64,000 nt of DNA, taken from contig JAUIMM010000001.1 in NCBI GenBank assembly GCA_031769625.1, forward strand, positions 1,240,001 through 1,304,000, given 5' to 3'. The notes under the pieces are model-generated. The model had not been told where the DNA came from and searched no databases. It was given only the letters and a program-made list of their open reading frames with translations. The DNA is from Taudactylus pleione. Taxonomy: Eukaryota; Chordata; Amphibia; Anura; Myobatrachidae. Shown here one piece after another: positions 33,331 to 45,023 of this stretch (position 1 is its first letter; every line of letters starts with the position of its first letter). The translations under genes were made by a program, and so were the position numbers.

Positions 33331-34837
33331 TAAATGTTTGGGGGGGGGGCGAGCTGCCCGCCCCGTTCTGGCGCCCATGGAAAGCCAGAGACCTGTCTGA
33401 CTTCAGATGGATGACTAGCACCAATTATGGGGCTGGTGCAAATGCGCGCTGATAGTGATGACAGCTACTTTCACCACTGGGAGTGATTAACGTCATGTGC
33501 ACTGTACTACTCCTGTACTCCATATGGTTAGTATGGCAAATTCTATTACTTATCAGCTGCATTGAGGAAGGATTTGGCTCTCTCCCCTCAATGACAAGTC
33601 AGGTGGCAGCAGAGAGTAAGGGGGAGATTTGCTAATGGGTGATTGGTCAAAGTCGCCGAAGTTTTTATAATGATGATAGATAGTAATTAATGCCAAGCAA
33701 GCCTGATTTAGCATTAACTACTGCCGTTTGAAAAACTTCAGTCAAAACCATCGATCATCGGCGGCTTTGAAAATCCGACATTAAAGAAATATCTGCCACC
33801 AAGTGTTTTATCGTTTTTTTTTTTTCCGTGATGGGAAGCTGATGGCAAGAGAAAATATTTTAGAATCACGGGAATATTGACATGGAGAATTGCTAGCATT
33901 ACATGTGTAACAATAAGCCAGAAACCAGAGAGCTTTTGGCAAACATGGAGGAACGATCCTGGCAGCAATGATGGGAGGCATCTCGATGTATCTGCTAGTC
34001 TCGTTGGCACGTAATATCATCTGTATATAATTGCTACCTAATAATCATTCTTTATCCTGTAATCCAAATCAAATTCCCTCTCTAGCTCATGTGGATCATT
34101 GTCATGCGGATTAGGAGATGTCCCTTAGCGGAAGCTTGTCTCAGAGCGGTACATCTATAAAGGGTGCAGGGTGTACCCATTGCATTTACTTCCCTTACAG
34201 CCGCTGGCGCCATTTTCCCAGTGATTTTATACCAAAATATGACACACACACCATATTTCTGAGGTAATAACTGTAATAATGCTGCTACGCCATCTTACCA
34301 TAGACACTGTGCTTGCGCAAAATACACTCGTACAGTTTCAGAGTCTTATGCACATGGGCCGGAGGTGTGTGTGCTCCCTCTTTTATGTAAGTGCCCGTGC
34401 TCAGATTCCATGGCAGGAAGGGATCTCTGGAATAGGCTATTCTTAATGTGGTCACAAAATTGTCTAAGTTGTAGATAATAAAATAAATTTTTATTCTTTA
34501 TTACACTGGTGTTCTGTGGAAGCCATAACATAAAGGTAAAAAGCATAGTATATGATACGTGCGCATTGAGTACTAAATATTTTATTTACTGAACAAAAAG
34601 ACATAAAAAAACCCAGTCAAATGTGCTTGTTGAGCCGTCCTGACAGATGCGTCGATGACTTTGTTCTCATGGTTTCTATCCACTGGGACTTGAGACCAAT
34701 TTGTCTTACAGCGTTCAGAGAAGGAAGATCCTGGCTGTTCCTGATTATCCTGCAATGTCAGAGAGTCACCATACAGAACGTGTTGTGTAATGAATATAAT
34801 GGCAGGTTGCATACATGGAAAACACATAATATGTACT
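33331..34837. other. Intergenic sequence
   Basis: Moderately A/T-rich with a poly-T run at 33815. Short open stretches only. No gene recognised. Confidence 0.4.
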
Positions 34838-35000
34838 AAGCTCTGGAAAGTGATAAAGTGGAGAGTGATAAACTACCAGCCAATCAGCTCCTAACTGTCA
34901 TGTCACAGACTGTGTTTGAAAAATGACAGATAGGATCTGATTGGTTGGTAGTTTATCACTCTCCCAATGTATCACTTTCCAGAGCTTAGTAGATCACCCC
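34838..35000. mobile_element. Palindromic MITE
   Basis: Arms TACTAAGCTCTGGAAAGTGA and its complement TCACTTTCCAGAGCTTAGTA, with inner CTACCAGCCAATCAG / CTGATTGGTTGGTAG. Similar design to 17135-17310. Confidence 0.8.
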
Positions 35001-35040
35001 CATAGTATTATAACTAGAAATATACAGTAGCTGCCCTTTC

Positions 35041-35294
35041 GTGCAATCCTGTTCAGGGGTTCCAATTAGGTGCCTAATGCGTTTCCCTGTATCAAACAGC
35101 TTCGTCAGAGCCTTTGACGAAGGTGTTTGATACAGGGAAATGCATTAGGCACCTCCTTCTCTGCACATAGAACCCGGAGGACTGACCACAGCACACTTTG
35201 GAGCTTTATCTCTAACATCAAGCAATCCACTTGTCCTAAATCACTGAGCTGTAAGATCACAGGACTAAATGGAACCCCTGAACAGGATTGCACG
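35041..35294. mobile_element. Nested inverted fragments with hammerhead-like core (Penelope-like remnant)
   Basis: The outer pair GTGCAATCCTGTTCAGGGGT (35041) matches its complement at 35275-35294. An inner pair, 35068-35108 and about 35112-35153, is also inverted. On the minus strand 35108-35068 reads CTGACGA, then a CTGT...ACAG stem, then GAAAC, the spacing of a hammerhead core. Hammerheads in Penelope-like pseudo-LTRs are established; assignment here is inference. Confidence 0.5.
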
Positions 35295-35635
35295 AAGTTG
35301 CTTATATTTTCCAAGACACCAAGGGATACCACCTGTGCTAAGGAATACAGCCATCAATTGGACATTTCTACGGCTTCCGCCTACCTGCAGGTTAAGTTAA
35401 GACTATTCCAAGCTTTCCAGCGTGATATTTATCAGCCTTCCGAGGCATGTGCATACCATATATATGGTTTCTCTTGAACCTTTATTATTGAACCTTCATC
35501 ATTTGGGTTTTTTATAACCAATCTATTGCCAATAATTTCCATGAAAGTCACATGTGTATGTGTTTTTTATGTATTCATTTAGATATTAAAATATTTTTTA
35601 TATTTAATTTATCTGCCACTGCACTTATTTATTAC

Positions 35636-35725
35636 CTTTTTTATATATTATTTATAATTCATGGTATTTACTTATTCAATTGTTGATTTTTTAGATTGCA
35701 CTAATTTTTACATTTATCTATTTGT
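35636..35725. repeat. A/T-rich tail repeat, second copy
   Basis: See 31580-31670. It follows the hammerhead-like fragments by about 350 bp, so may be the far end of the same element. Confidence 0.7.
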
Positions 35726-35984
35726 TATATCCAATCAGATGACCTCTGATTTCTGTTAGCAGCATCTTCATATTTACATTTCTGTGACATTTCTTCACGG
35801 GACTAATAGCGTAGTCCTTGCTTTTTCTTTTTATACTTTTTATTATTTACATTTATATCTTCTGGCCGCACACCTAAAGGTATTATTATTAATGGGTGGG
35901 GACAGACATAGCAGCTCCCCCTGCTGCATGCAGAAGGAATTGACTTGAAAGCTCCACAGTTCTGTTGCAATGATAAATTCCACC

Positions 35985-37016
35985 TTTATGCCTATACTGG
36001 TCCATGTGAAGTTAGTCCTTAGTTCTTTAGATGAATTTGACCCTGAAGTTCAATTTACCTCACACTTATAATAGTATAATAGTATGCCCTATATAATTCA
36101 GAAGTTCATAAAATTTAGTCATTCAATTTCTATCTTATGCTCGCTGTCACTCCTCAGACACAACTACGTGTGCTGGCATGCAAGAAAATTCATGGTCTGT
36201 CAGTGCATGCTGGCTTTATGCCTATACTGGTCCATGTGAAGTTAGGGCCTGATTCAGACCCAGTCGCAAGTGCTGAGCGCTCGCAACTGGGTCGATGGTT
36301 GCCCAGAGTGCATGCGCACGACGGAGCCGGCTCCGTCGTGCGCATGTGCGAGACCCGTATAGCGATGGGCAAATCATCGCTCCAGGTCTCGTACCAAAGG
36401 GGGCATGCTGTCGATGTTGAGTGACAGCACGCCCCCTTTGCTGGGCGGGATGGGGGGAGGCTGCCCAAACGGAGGCGTTCCCATGTGAACGCCTACCGTT
36501 TGGGGCCAGCCCCACTGACATCACAAGTGATGTCAGTGGAGAGATTCCAGCTCTGTTAGAGACAAAATCTCTCTGGGGCTTGCGGCAAGGAGACCCTACC
36601 ACAAGGGTCTCATCGCAAGCCCGATGGTCACGATGGTCTTGACCATCTCGTCCATCTTCCAGGCCGCTCGCTATAGCTGTGGGTGGTCACCCACAGCTAT
36701 GCGAGCGGCCAGGAGGCCATTCTAAAAAAAAAAAATAGACCGGCCCTGATTCAGAGCGAGCGCTTTGTCAGAGGGTCTGGCTCTGAATCAGGGCCTCAGT
36801 CCTTAGTTCTTTTGGATGAATTTGACCCTGAAGTTCAATTTACCTCACACTTATAATAGTATAATAGTATGCCCTATATAATTCAGAAGTTCATAAAATA
36901 TAGTCATTCAATTTCTATCTCATGCTCGCTGTCCCACCTCAGACACAACTACGTGTGCTGGCATGCAATGCAAATTTATGGTCTGTCAGTGCATGCTGGC
37001 ATTTGTAGTGCCACAA
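35985..37016. repeat. 230-bp tandem duplication, second unit holding MITE 3
   Basis: 35985-36214 and 36215-37016 (without the MITE) are near-identical: shared CTATACTGGTCCATGTGAAG, the TAATAGTATAATAGTATGCC block and CTACGTGTGCTGGCATGCAA. Confidence 0.85.
36245..36795. mobile_element. Hairpin-chain MITE 3 (with empty site nearby)
   Basis: Starts GGGCCTGATTCAGACCC after TTA (36242-36244) and ends CTGAATCAGGGCC before TCA (36796-36798). The local 230-bp duplication carries an unoccupied copy of the same site at 36012-36014. Orientation is opposite to MITE 1. Confidence 0.92.
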
Positions 37017-38000
37017 AATCTTACACCATGTTTATAATGACAGTATTGTCTTGTTACCCAATGGTTTGGGATACCAAGCTACTCAGCATTGGGGCTTAAC
37101 TATCTAGATGCAGGGACATTTTTTTTTGCCACCCTCCTCCTCCTGGAAAATGGGACCCAATGCAGAGTACGACGGGCTGTTATTTCACACAGTAGCCGGC
37201 GGTTTTGGGGTTTGCAAATTGCTACACATCGGATGCAGTTTGAGGGCCTGATTCAGCAAGGATCGCAAGAGATTACACATACCTGGCCGCTGCGAGAATA
37301 TGCTAATGAATGCATACGCACAGCAATCACAACACAAGATGCAGACGCCCAGCACTACATAAAGCCAGCCCACCGCCCTTTACTCTATGCTTGATCAGTA
37401 CGCAGGCTAGCGAAAACACCGGTAACATCGAGAACCGTTGAACCCATATGCACAACTGTGGTAGCCCTGACCTGCCGCAACTTCCTATGTACATCGAGAC
37501 GTACGGCGGTACGGTTTACAAACTTCATATTGAGACTGTGGTTCATACTTGCCTACATTCAGCTGAATGTCTGAGCACAGCGGGGGGGGGGGGTGTCCGG
37601 GTTATGAAGCGGCAGTGGGGGCGGGGCCACGCATTCGCTTCATTATGGCTCCACCCCCTCTTCACAATGCTGAAAATATTGGCATTTGGAAGCAGGGGGC
37701 GGGGCCACGATGACGCGATTCAGCATGAATCGCGTCACTGGCCCCCTCCACTGTGGGGGTTTCTGTAAGTAACGTGGGGGTCGGGCGGCAGCTGGGAGGC
37801 TTGCCTGGCTTTCCAGGGGGTCGGGAGCAGCACCCGATATTCGGGAAGCTCCCGACCAAATCGGGAGGGTAGGCAAGCCTCCTGTGGTTTAGTAAGATTC
37901 CCGCAAAATCTCTTGTTGGGAGATACCAGACATCCTTCTCCCAAACTGCACATGGCTTGTTTGTATGTTTCCTAATATTCTTCTATTTCAATATTTTGCA
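37017..38000. other. Repeat-derived intergenic sequence
   Basis: An orphan Harbinger terminus GGGCCTGATTCAGCAAGG at 37244 is followed by a CTCCCGG/GGGGCGGGGCCACGATGA repeat at about 37560-37870, the same family as in PHF7 intron 2. No gene seen. Confidence 0.45.
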
Positions 38001-38245
38001 GGCTTGCCCACCCTCCCGATTTGGCCGGGAGCCTCCCGATTTTCAGATGCCGCTCCCGGCCTCCCGGTAGCCAGCAACCCTCCCGGCCTTCCCCCAGAAT
38101 AAACTAAATAACCCAGCAGCGAGGGTGCCGGTGACGTGATTCTCGCTGAATCGCGTCATCATGGCCACGCCCCCTGCTTCACAATGCCGAAAATAACAGC
38201 ATTGTGAAGCGGGGGTGGGGTCACGATGACAGGATCATGTGCATC
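38001..38245 (-). repeat. CTCCCGG repeat abutting the retroviral remnant
   Basis: Inverted relative to 37560-37870 (GCCACGCCCCCTGCTTCACA). It forms the point where retroviral pol similarity ends. Confidence 0.55.
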
Positions 38246-38737
38246 CTGAGGCACATATGGTAAATATGTTGCTGGGTTTAACGTACTGCACCGTTTAATG
38301 GTGATGTTTGCAGGTGTTATTAGAGCTAGTTCCCATTTTGTGAACCTAGCTGAGGAAACATGTCTGGTTTGGGCAGAATTCAGCAAAGCAGATACAGCAT
38401 GGGGAGTATAAACAATCATTTCATGGCCTAATACTAAATCATCACTCTTACTGACCAATAGAGCAGTTGCTGCTACACTTCTTAAACACGTTGGGAGTGA
38501 TCTTACCACAGTGTCCAATTGTGCACTGTAGTATGCTACGGGCCTACTGGCATCACCATGTTTTTGTGTGAGGACACCTGCTGTGCAACCGTCAGCTTCC
38601 GTACAATATAAATCAAAAGGTTTTTCATAATCAGGTATTCCCAATGCAGGTGCTCTTGTCAGACTATTCTTAAGATTAAGGAAAGCCTGCTATGTTTCCT
38701 CTGTGTGTATGACACGATCGGGCTTTGAGGAAGAGAC
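38240..38737 (-). pseudogene. RNase H domain remnant of pol
   Basis: It resumes beyond MITE 4 with one in-frame stop near 38690. From 38644 the open stretch matches the RT-connection/RNase H region (pro-val-ala-tyr-tyr-ser, then a leu-arg-ser-val-ala-ala block) until similarity ends near 38240 at a different repeat. Confidence 0.8.
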
Positions 38738-38740
38738 TAA

Positions 38741-39281
38741 GGCCATTATTCAGAGGCGGTCGCAAGAAGCGATCGCTCTCTCTGAATGAGGGCGGCCGCT
38801 TCATTTTTGAAGTGCTGCCTCCTGGTCGTTAGTTAAGCTGTGGGTTACTGCCCACAGCTTAATGACCGACCAGGTCAATGGTCGCAATTGTGATCACCAT
38901 CGCGACCATCGGGGCTTGCAACAAGACCCTAAGGTTGGGTCTCGGCAACCGCAAGCCCCAGGGAGCTTTCTGCTCTGATGGAGTAGGAAGCTCCCCACTG
39001 ACATCACTGATGATGTCAGTGTGGCCGCCCACAAAACGGTAGGCATTCCTTTATTAATGCCTCCATTTTGGAAACCACCCCCCCGGCCCACCAACAAAAC
39101 AGGGCGAGCTGTCGATCAAAATTGACAGCTGCCCCTTTTGTAGCAAGCTCCGGAGTGAGAGAGTTTCTCTCTCACTCCGGGAGCTTGCGCACGCGCAGTG
39201 CGGCCGCTGTGCGTGCTCAGGGATACCCATCGACCCGGTTGTGAGCACATAGGTGCTTGTGACCGGGTCTGAATGAGACCC
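38741..39281. mobile_element. Hairpin-chain MITE 4, inserted in the retroviral pol remnant
   Basis: TAA at 38738-38740 and 39282-39284; terminus GGCCATTATTCAGAGG and a matching right end. It splits reverse transcriptase from RNase H coding sequence, so it is younger than the retrovirus insertion. Confidence 0.9.
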
Positions 39282-39284
39282 TAA

Positions 39285-39946
39285 GTCCCGTAATGGTAAA
39301 GCCAAAATAGAAAAACCTGGGATCCACATTCTGCAGTATCCACACATTCCCAAGAAGGTATGGATTTGCTGTTGGTTCTGAGGCAGTGTCATGGTCTGTA
39401 TGGCCTGGATTCTGTCAGTAGTCAGATGTCGTAATCCCTGTGTTAGACAGTGTCCTAAGTATTTAACCCAGGACTGGCATGGCTGTAGTTTGTCCTTAGC
39501 AACTTTGTGTCCTGTTTGCGAGAGATGAAGCAATAAAAGTTTAGCATCATTTAAACGACATAAACGAACCAGAACACAACAACAAATCATCCACATACTG
39601 TATTAGAATTTAGAACAGATCCATTGGCAGGTTGAAAAGGTTGTAAACAGTTGTGTAAGGCGTGGGAGAAGATACTGGGGCTGTCTATGAAGCCCTGGGG
39701 CAATCGTGTCCATGTGTATTGTACCCCCCTGTATGTAAATGCAAATAGGTACTGACAGTGAGGATGAAGAGGGACAGAGAAGAAGGCAGAGCGGAGGTCA
39801 ATGACAGTAAAATGGGTTGCATTTGGTGGGATCTGCATAAGAATGACAGCTGGATTCGGCACTACAGGGAATTGGCTCTCTACTACCTTATTAACCCCTC
39901 TAAGGTCCTGTACCAGCCTATAACCCCTCCCACCACTCTTTTTCAC
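39285..39946 (-). pseudogene. Reverse transcriptase remnant
   Basis: The first part (to 39587) has the catalytic val-ile-asp-leu region and the leu-pro-gln-gly-phe motif. The tyr-val-asp-asp box is present near 39590-39600 but in another frame, and a further shift follows just downstream. Two frame changes within about 60 bp make it inactive. It is cut by MITE 4 at 39284. Confidence 0.88.
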
Positions 39947-40554
39947 AGGAAAGACTTTTGGCTACACTCGCTGTACGGACTAAAATTCCCTGTTGTGCTT
40001 ATCTCTACCTCCTGTTTTAGTGGGTACTGGGGAATTTTTGGAGCTTGCCTACCACTTTTTAGATTTACCATTATGGGAGCTACATTTGCCATCAACCCAG
40101 TGTCCTGTCCATCTTTGGTCCAAAGTGAACCTGGTATTTGAGATAACATCTGCTCTACCTGAGATGGATTCTTATCTGGAACAGTAGAGTGAAACATTAA
40201 CCTTTGGGGAGTGTCTAATATATCCCTCACCTCGTGCACAACTCTCTCTGGGATATCTAGAAATATACCATCAGTGGTACAATAAATGACACATCCCATT
40301 TTACATAACAAATCCCTTCCCAGTAGGTTAGTAGGGGCCGCTGCTGCCAGGAGAAAGGAATGCCTGGTATGCAATGGACCGATAGTAGCCTCTGCAGATT
40401 TGGTTAAAAGATAATGTTGCACTTTACCCATTACACCCATTGCTGGTACTGTTTTACTGGTCACCTGTAAATTAGATGGAGATTTTATCACTGATCTGGT
40501 CGCCCCTGTGTCTACAAGAAAAGAATGTGTAGTACCAGCTACATCAACTATCAT
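39943..40554 (-). pseudogene. Retroviral aspartic protease and start of reverse transcriptase
   Basis: A 203-codon open stretch with the catalytic asp-thr-gly-ala motif near its start and the leu-leu-gly-arg-asp motif about 70 residues on, followed by the N-terminal part of reverse transcriptase. It is the best preserved part of the element but has lost contact with the next frame. Confidence 0.85.
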
Positions 40555-40767
40555 TACAGGTTCTTCTCTAGTACCCCCAGTTAACCTGACTGGCTGTAGA
40601 CTACAGGTGTGACCTGACCCCTAGAGCTGACTATCTTCTTCCAGCATAGCATTCACTGCTGCGATGTGAGCAGGTGATGGCTGGAATTGTCCTGACTGCT
40701 GTGGGTGCCCCTTCTGTGGGTATCTCATGTGTTTCCTGGTTTGGTATTTCCCACTTTCTGGCCTTAC

Positions 40768-40806
40768 AGAACTTACTTATGTGGTCCTCCTTGTTACATC
40801 TATAAC
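40768..40806 (-). pseudogene. Retroviral nucleocapsid zinc knuckle
   Basis: One C-x2-C-x4-H-x4-C motif lies between capsid and protease sequence, as expected for the nucleocapsid. Confidence 0.8.
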
Positions 40807-40988
40807 ACCTTCGTGGTTGACGTGTTGTGAAAGGTTGTTGTTGTGTGGGTTGGGGAATGAGGAAAGTTGTGTTTGTGTATAGGGATAAGGGTTTGGAGGT
40901 TGTGTGGGATGAGTGTATTGTGGCTGAGTGTGGTAAGAGTGCTGCAGTGTTATTTGCATTCCTTCCAGAGCTTGAATACTAACAGCCA

Positions 40989-42324
40989 TTAGTTTCTCTG
41001 CATTTCTCTCTTCCTAAAGATGTTTTTGTCATGTTCAATTGCAGATTCCCTGAGTGTGTCTACCGTAACTCCCCTCCAACCAGGAAGTGAGGTCTGAACC
41101 CTGGCCTTTAGAGTGTCTTTAAGACCATCCATAAGCACTGTGATTGTCATTTCCCTGTGATGGGTGTTGTCTTTTATGTCCTCTATACCTGTGTATTGAG
41201 TAATAGTCTGCAGCGCTCTGATAAAATAATCTGCTTGCAGACTCACTCTCTTTCTGTTTAATCGTGAAGATTTTACTCCAGTTAACAATTAATGGGAAAA
41301 ATACAGCCAATTGGGTAACAATATGGGTTATATCGTCTTGATTACCATCATCAGTTATGGGACTATCTCCATCCAATACACAGGCCGTGATAAACTTTTT
41401 CACGTTGGTATTGTGTGGAAGACAAGCCCGTAATACCACTCGCCAATCTTTATTGGTTTGCTCATGAGCATTACCCAAATCCTTTACAAATCTCTGGCAC
41501 TTTGCTAGTTCTTTCCTAGGGTCAGGGAAATCTGTCATTATGGAACGTAGTTCTGCTCTTGTCCATGGACAATGCGTCGCTACATCCCTTGTGGCCACTA
41601 CACCATGTGCATCCGGATTCCCATTGGGAACGGTTATTGTCTGGATGGGATGGATGACTGCCACACTGCTGCCTTTGACCTTACTACCTGTTTGAGGGTT
41701 CAGCCTACTGCTACTATGTATGGTATTAGTAATCTCCGCTACTGTTACAGCGGGTGTTAATACTTCCTGCACTGGTTGGGCTACCTCCATTTCTGGTACT
41801 AGCGGGGCAGCTACCTGTGCTTGCTGTGGTAGTCCATTTAACATTTGTGCAACATGTGAAAGAGCGGACATCCCAACAGGTTCATCATCTGCATCATAAA
41901 CATGTTCCTTTTAGTTACTTAGAAGAGGGTACAAGTTACTTGTTACATTTTTATGATTTTTGAGATCGACTGTACCTTCACCCCCATCTGCATAGGGCGG
42001 TGGTGGTGCTCGTGCGCTACTAACATTACCTTCTGCAATGCTACCTCGCTGTGCGTGCGCACTACTTTGCAGTGTGCACGCAATGCTATTTGCATGCACG
42101 CTCCCTTGCGTCATGCGTGCAACGCTAGTTTGCATCGCGTGCACACCACTAAGCCACATGTCCCCCTCGTGCTGCCACAACTTCAAGCAATCATTAAACT
42201 TTACCCTTTTCTTCAGAGACTTCACTAAACATATACTGTCTCTGAGATTGTTCAGAACCTCTGAATCAAAGCTACCAATCTTAGGAAAAGGTGTTCTACA
42301 TTTCTTGGTCATTTTGACCCACAT
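40989..42324 (-). pseudogene. Retroviral gag remnant
   Basis: From ATG 42324 the matrix-like part carries a PPPPY late-domain-like motif and stops at 41911-41913; the same frame resumes through a capsid-like part to about 41230, where the frame changes and continues to 40989. At least one nonsense codon and one frameshift. Structural protein of a retroviral particle; not functional as read. Confidence 0.8.
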
Positions 42325-42330
42325 GTCGCA

Positions 42331-44176
42331 GTAGAGAATTTCAATTGGTGAACGTTTTTCAGTGAGCTACGTTCACGCACTCCCTCCCGTTATTCACAGC
42401 AGACCTGGCGTTAGTCGACTTGTATAATGAGGAGCAGAATAACCACCTATTGAAAATTATTCTACCTGCGATGATATTAACTCAAGCTTCCGTCGCTCGC
42501 TTCCTTTGAGTTTACTCCCACTGGTAGCATCTAGAAGTTCCAATAACTCCTAACCTTGCCAGCAGTTTCACTCCCACGACAACCCACTTCACAATCACGA
42601 TTTATATAACCATGTGGTTTGATTGCTTTGCCCAAAGAACCTAACTGGTCAATGGACTTTGTGATTAATGGGTGACGGACCAAGAAACCCCTTAGTTTCT
42701 TGATAACCACAATGTACCTGCTTTGTACACTGGCCCAGTAGTTTGTACCTACCGAGTTTATACTGAGGTTTAACAGACAGTAACCTCCACTATTTTGGCT
42801 TAACAGACAGTAGCCTTTACAATCACAACATTTCAATTTACATACACCTTTTCTGCGCAGAAAATAGAACCTTTTCTCTTAATATGGCAGTACAATACAG
42901 AGGTTTAACAAGCAATCATGCTATGCATATAATGACTGTTTCAACACGTGGCAGCATTACAGGAAATATGTGTACGCTATTGTGCGACTTCCCCTTTTAA
43001 CACAAAACTTTATCAACGAAGGAAAACAAACTTTTTCCTTCCTTGTCTCTGGATTCTAATCAGCGCTCCTTGAACTCACACAATAACGGATAGCGGTCTC
43101 TCAGCATAAAGTGGTAGCAGGTTTTCGAAGGCAATGCGTTCTTTCCTGCGTATGGCGCCTCCACCCTTTGCTGAGGGATCGATAACCGTGTATTATCATG
43201 TAAATTGGCAGCATGATCACACTCTATGAGCCCCCAACTATGAATTCCTATTTAGCCTCTATACCCTAAAGTCGCTGTTTAGCGTTGTGTACACATATGA
43301 AATAATTGCTTTCCAGACTTTGAGTGTGGTTCTAAAGCACAAAAGTTATTATTCACATAAAAGCATATAGTTACACGCCTTGATCTATAATACAATTAGC
43401 GCAAAGGTTATACAAAATACAAGCTACAGTCGAAACATACGCATGCGCTCTGGATCCAGATTTCCCGGCATCAACTATGCAACCTACATCAACAGAAAAA
43501 GAAAGATGACTAACTACCAGTTCTAGAGTGCTTGCATATAAACCCTTGCAGAGATAGGCAATAGAATAGAACAAGTTGGCATAATCCCATTGGTTCTTCT
43601 TCCTGGTTCTTCTGTTACGATACAGTTCATAGGTCAGTTCGTATTGTAATAGTTCAGCCCTCCAACAGCTCTTTGTGTGTGTTTTCCCGCTGAAGAACAA
43701 GTCTAAACTGGCTAATAAACATTACATTACAGAGTACATTTCAATGCCTATCTCTCCATGATCTATAATCCGCAGACGCATGTTGCGATCTCCTTGCCGA
43801 TGGAACCGGAATTCTGCAAATAAACAGTGGTTTAGAATGGCACCAAACGTCATCTGCTTATCATATACTAAACCTTAGATACCAAATATATGTATTTCAC
43901 AATAGACTTGATAACGTATAAAACCTCCAATATTAATGTTAGGGAACCTTTCTTCTTCCTGGTTCTGACTGTAAATGAGGCCCAGAATAATTAAGCAGCT
44001 GTGTGACTGTCCTGTCTAATATAGTTTACAAACGAAATTCAACTGTTTACTTCACTACATCTAACTGCACATGGAGACCTCTGAGGCAGTATAATGGGTA
44101 CAGATAGTGAGGGATACCAGACCCTCCAACATGACCCCTTCCACAAGGTACAAAACGCTCTGCACATGGACTTCCC
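42331..44176. other. Retroviral leader/LTR candidate region and intergenic DNA
   Basis: No open frame or tandem repeat. By position the 5' LTR and primer-binding site of the minus-strand retrovirus should lie here, but with no second LTR to compare I cannot set boundaries. Confidence 0.35.
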
Positions 44177-44272
44177 ACTTCATTTATGATTGCAGTCACC
44201 TGTGATGAACTAATTAAGTAATGATAAGGATATTTCTAACACAGATGACTGCAATCATAAACCAAGTGTGTG
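44177..44272. repeat. Small foldback (about 96 bp)
   Basis: TTTATGATTGCAGTCACCTGTG pairs, with one mismatch, with a complement ending at about 44262. A possible short MITE close to the hAT left end. Confidence 0.65.
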
Positions 44273-45023
44273 AGTCTCTCCTCTCTCTATCTGCCCCTAT
44301 GTTGTCCCCACATTCCCCAAAGTGTTCTCCAGCCCAGACTGTCACCCTTCCCCTAGTGTCACACAGCCCTCTCCTACAGAACACTCTATAGTAAGGGTAT
44401 GCACCGGCCACTTTTTGTGTTTTGTGATTTGGTTTTGGATCTGGATCTTTCTTTGTGTTTTGGATCTGGATTGGTTTTGCCTAAACCACCCTTCCGTGTT
44501 TTGGGTTCTGGGTTTTGTGTTTTAGATCTGTATTTTTTTTTTAAAAAAAGCATAAAAACAGCTAAAATAACAGAATTTGTGTGTTTTTCTGCTCCTATGC
44601 TAATATTAACCTCAATAACCTTAATTTCCACTCATTTCCAGTCTATTCTGAATACCTCACAATAGTGTTTTTATATCCAAAAGGTTGCACCGAGGTAGCT
44701 GGATGACTATGCTAAGAGATACGAGTGGGCGGCACAAACACGTGGTCCATCTAGGAGTGACACTGCAGTGGCAGACAGGATGGCAGTTTGAAAAACTAGG
44801 CCCCAAACAGTACATAATTCAAAGAAAAAAAAGAGGTGCAAAATGGAATTGTCCTTGGGCCTTCCCACCCACCCTTATGTGGTATAAACAGGACATGCAC
44901 ACTTTAACAAACCAAACATTTCTGCGCCAGGGTCTGCCACACGACTGTGGCTGAAATGATTGGTTCGTTTGGGCCTCCACAAAACAAGCTGGCAATTAAT
45001 CTGTCCCTGCACAAACTGGCTCT

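Larger units (their letters stand above)
38240..42330 (-). mobile_element. Class I endogenous retrovirus remnant (gag-pro-pol; no integrase or env)
   Basis: Minus-strand order gag, zinc knuckle, aspartic protease, reverse transcriptase, RNase H. A single CCHC knuckle, a PPPPY motif in gag and the RNase H style suggest a gamma- or epsilon-retrovirus-like lineage. It is broken by in-frame stops, frameshifts, a MITE, and truncation after RNase H. LTRs were not identified; the leader and any 5' LTR should lie in 42330-43750. Confidence 0.88.
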
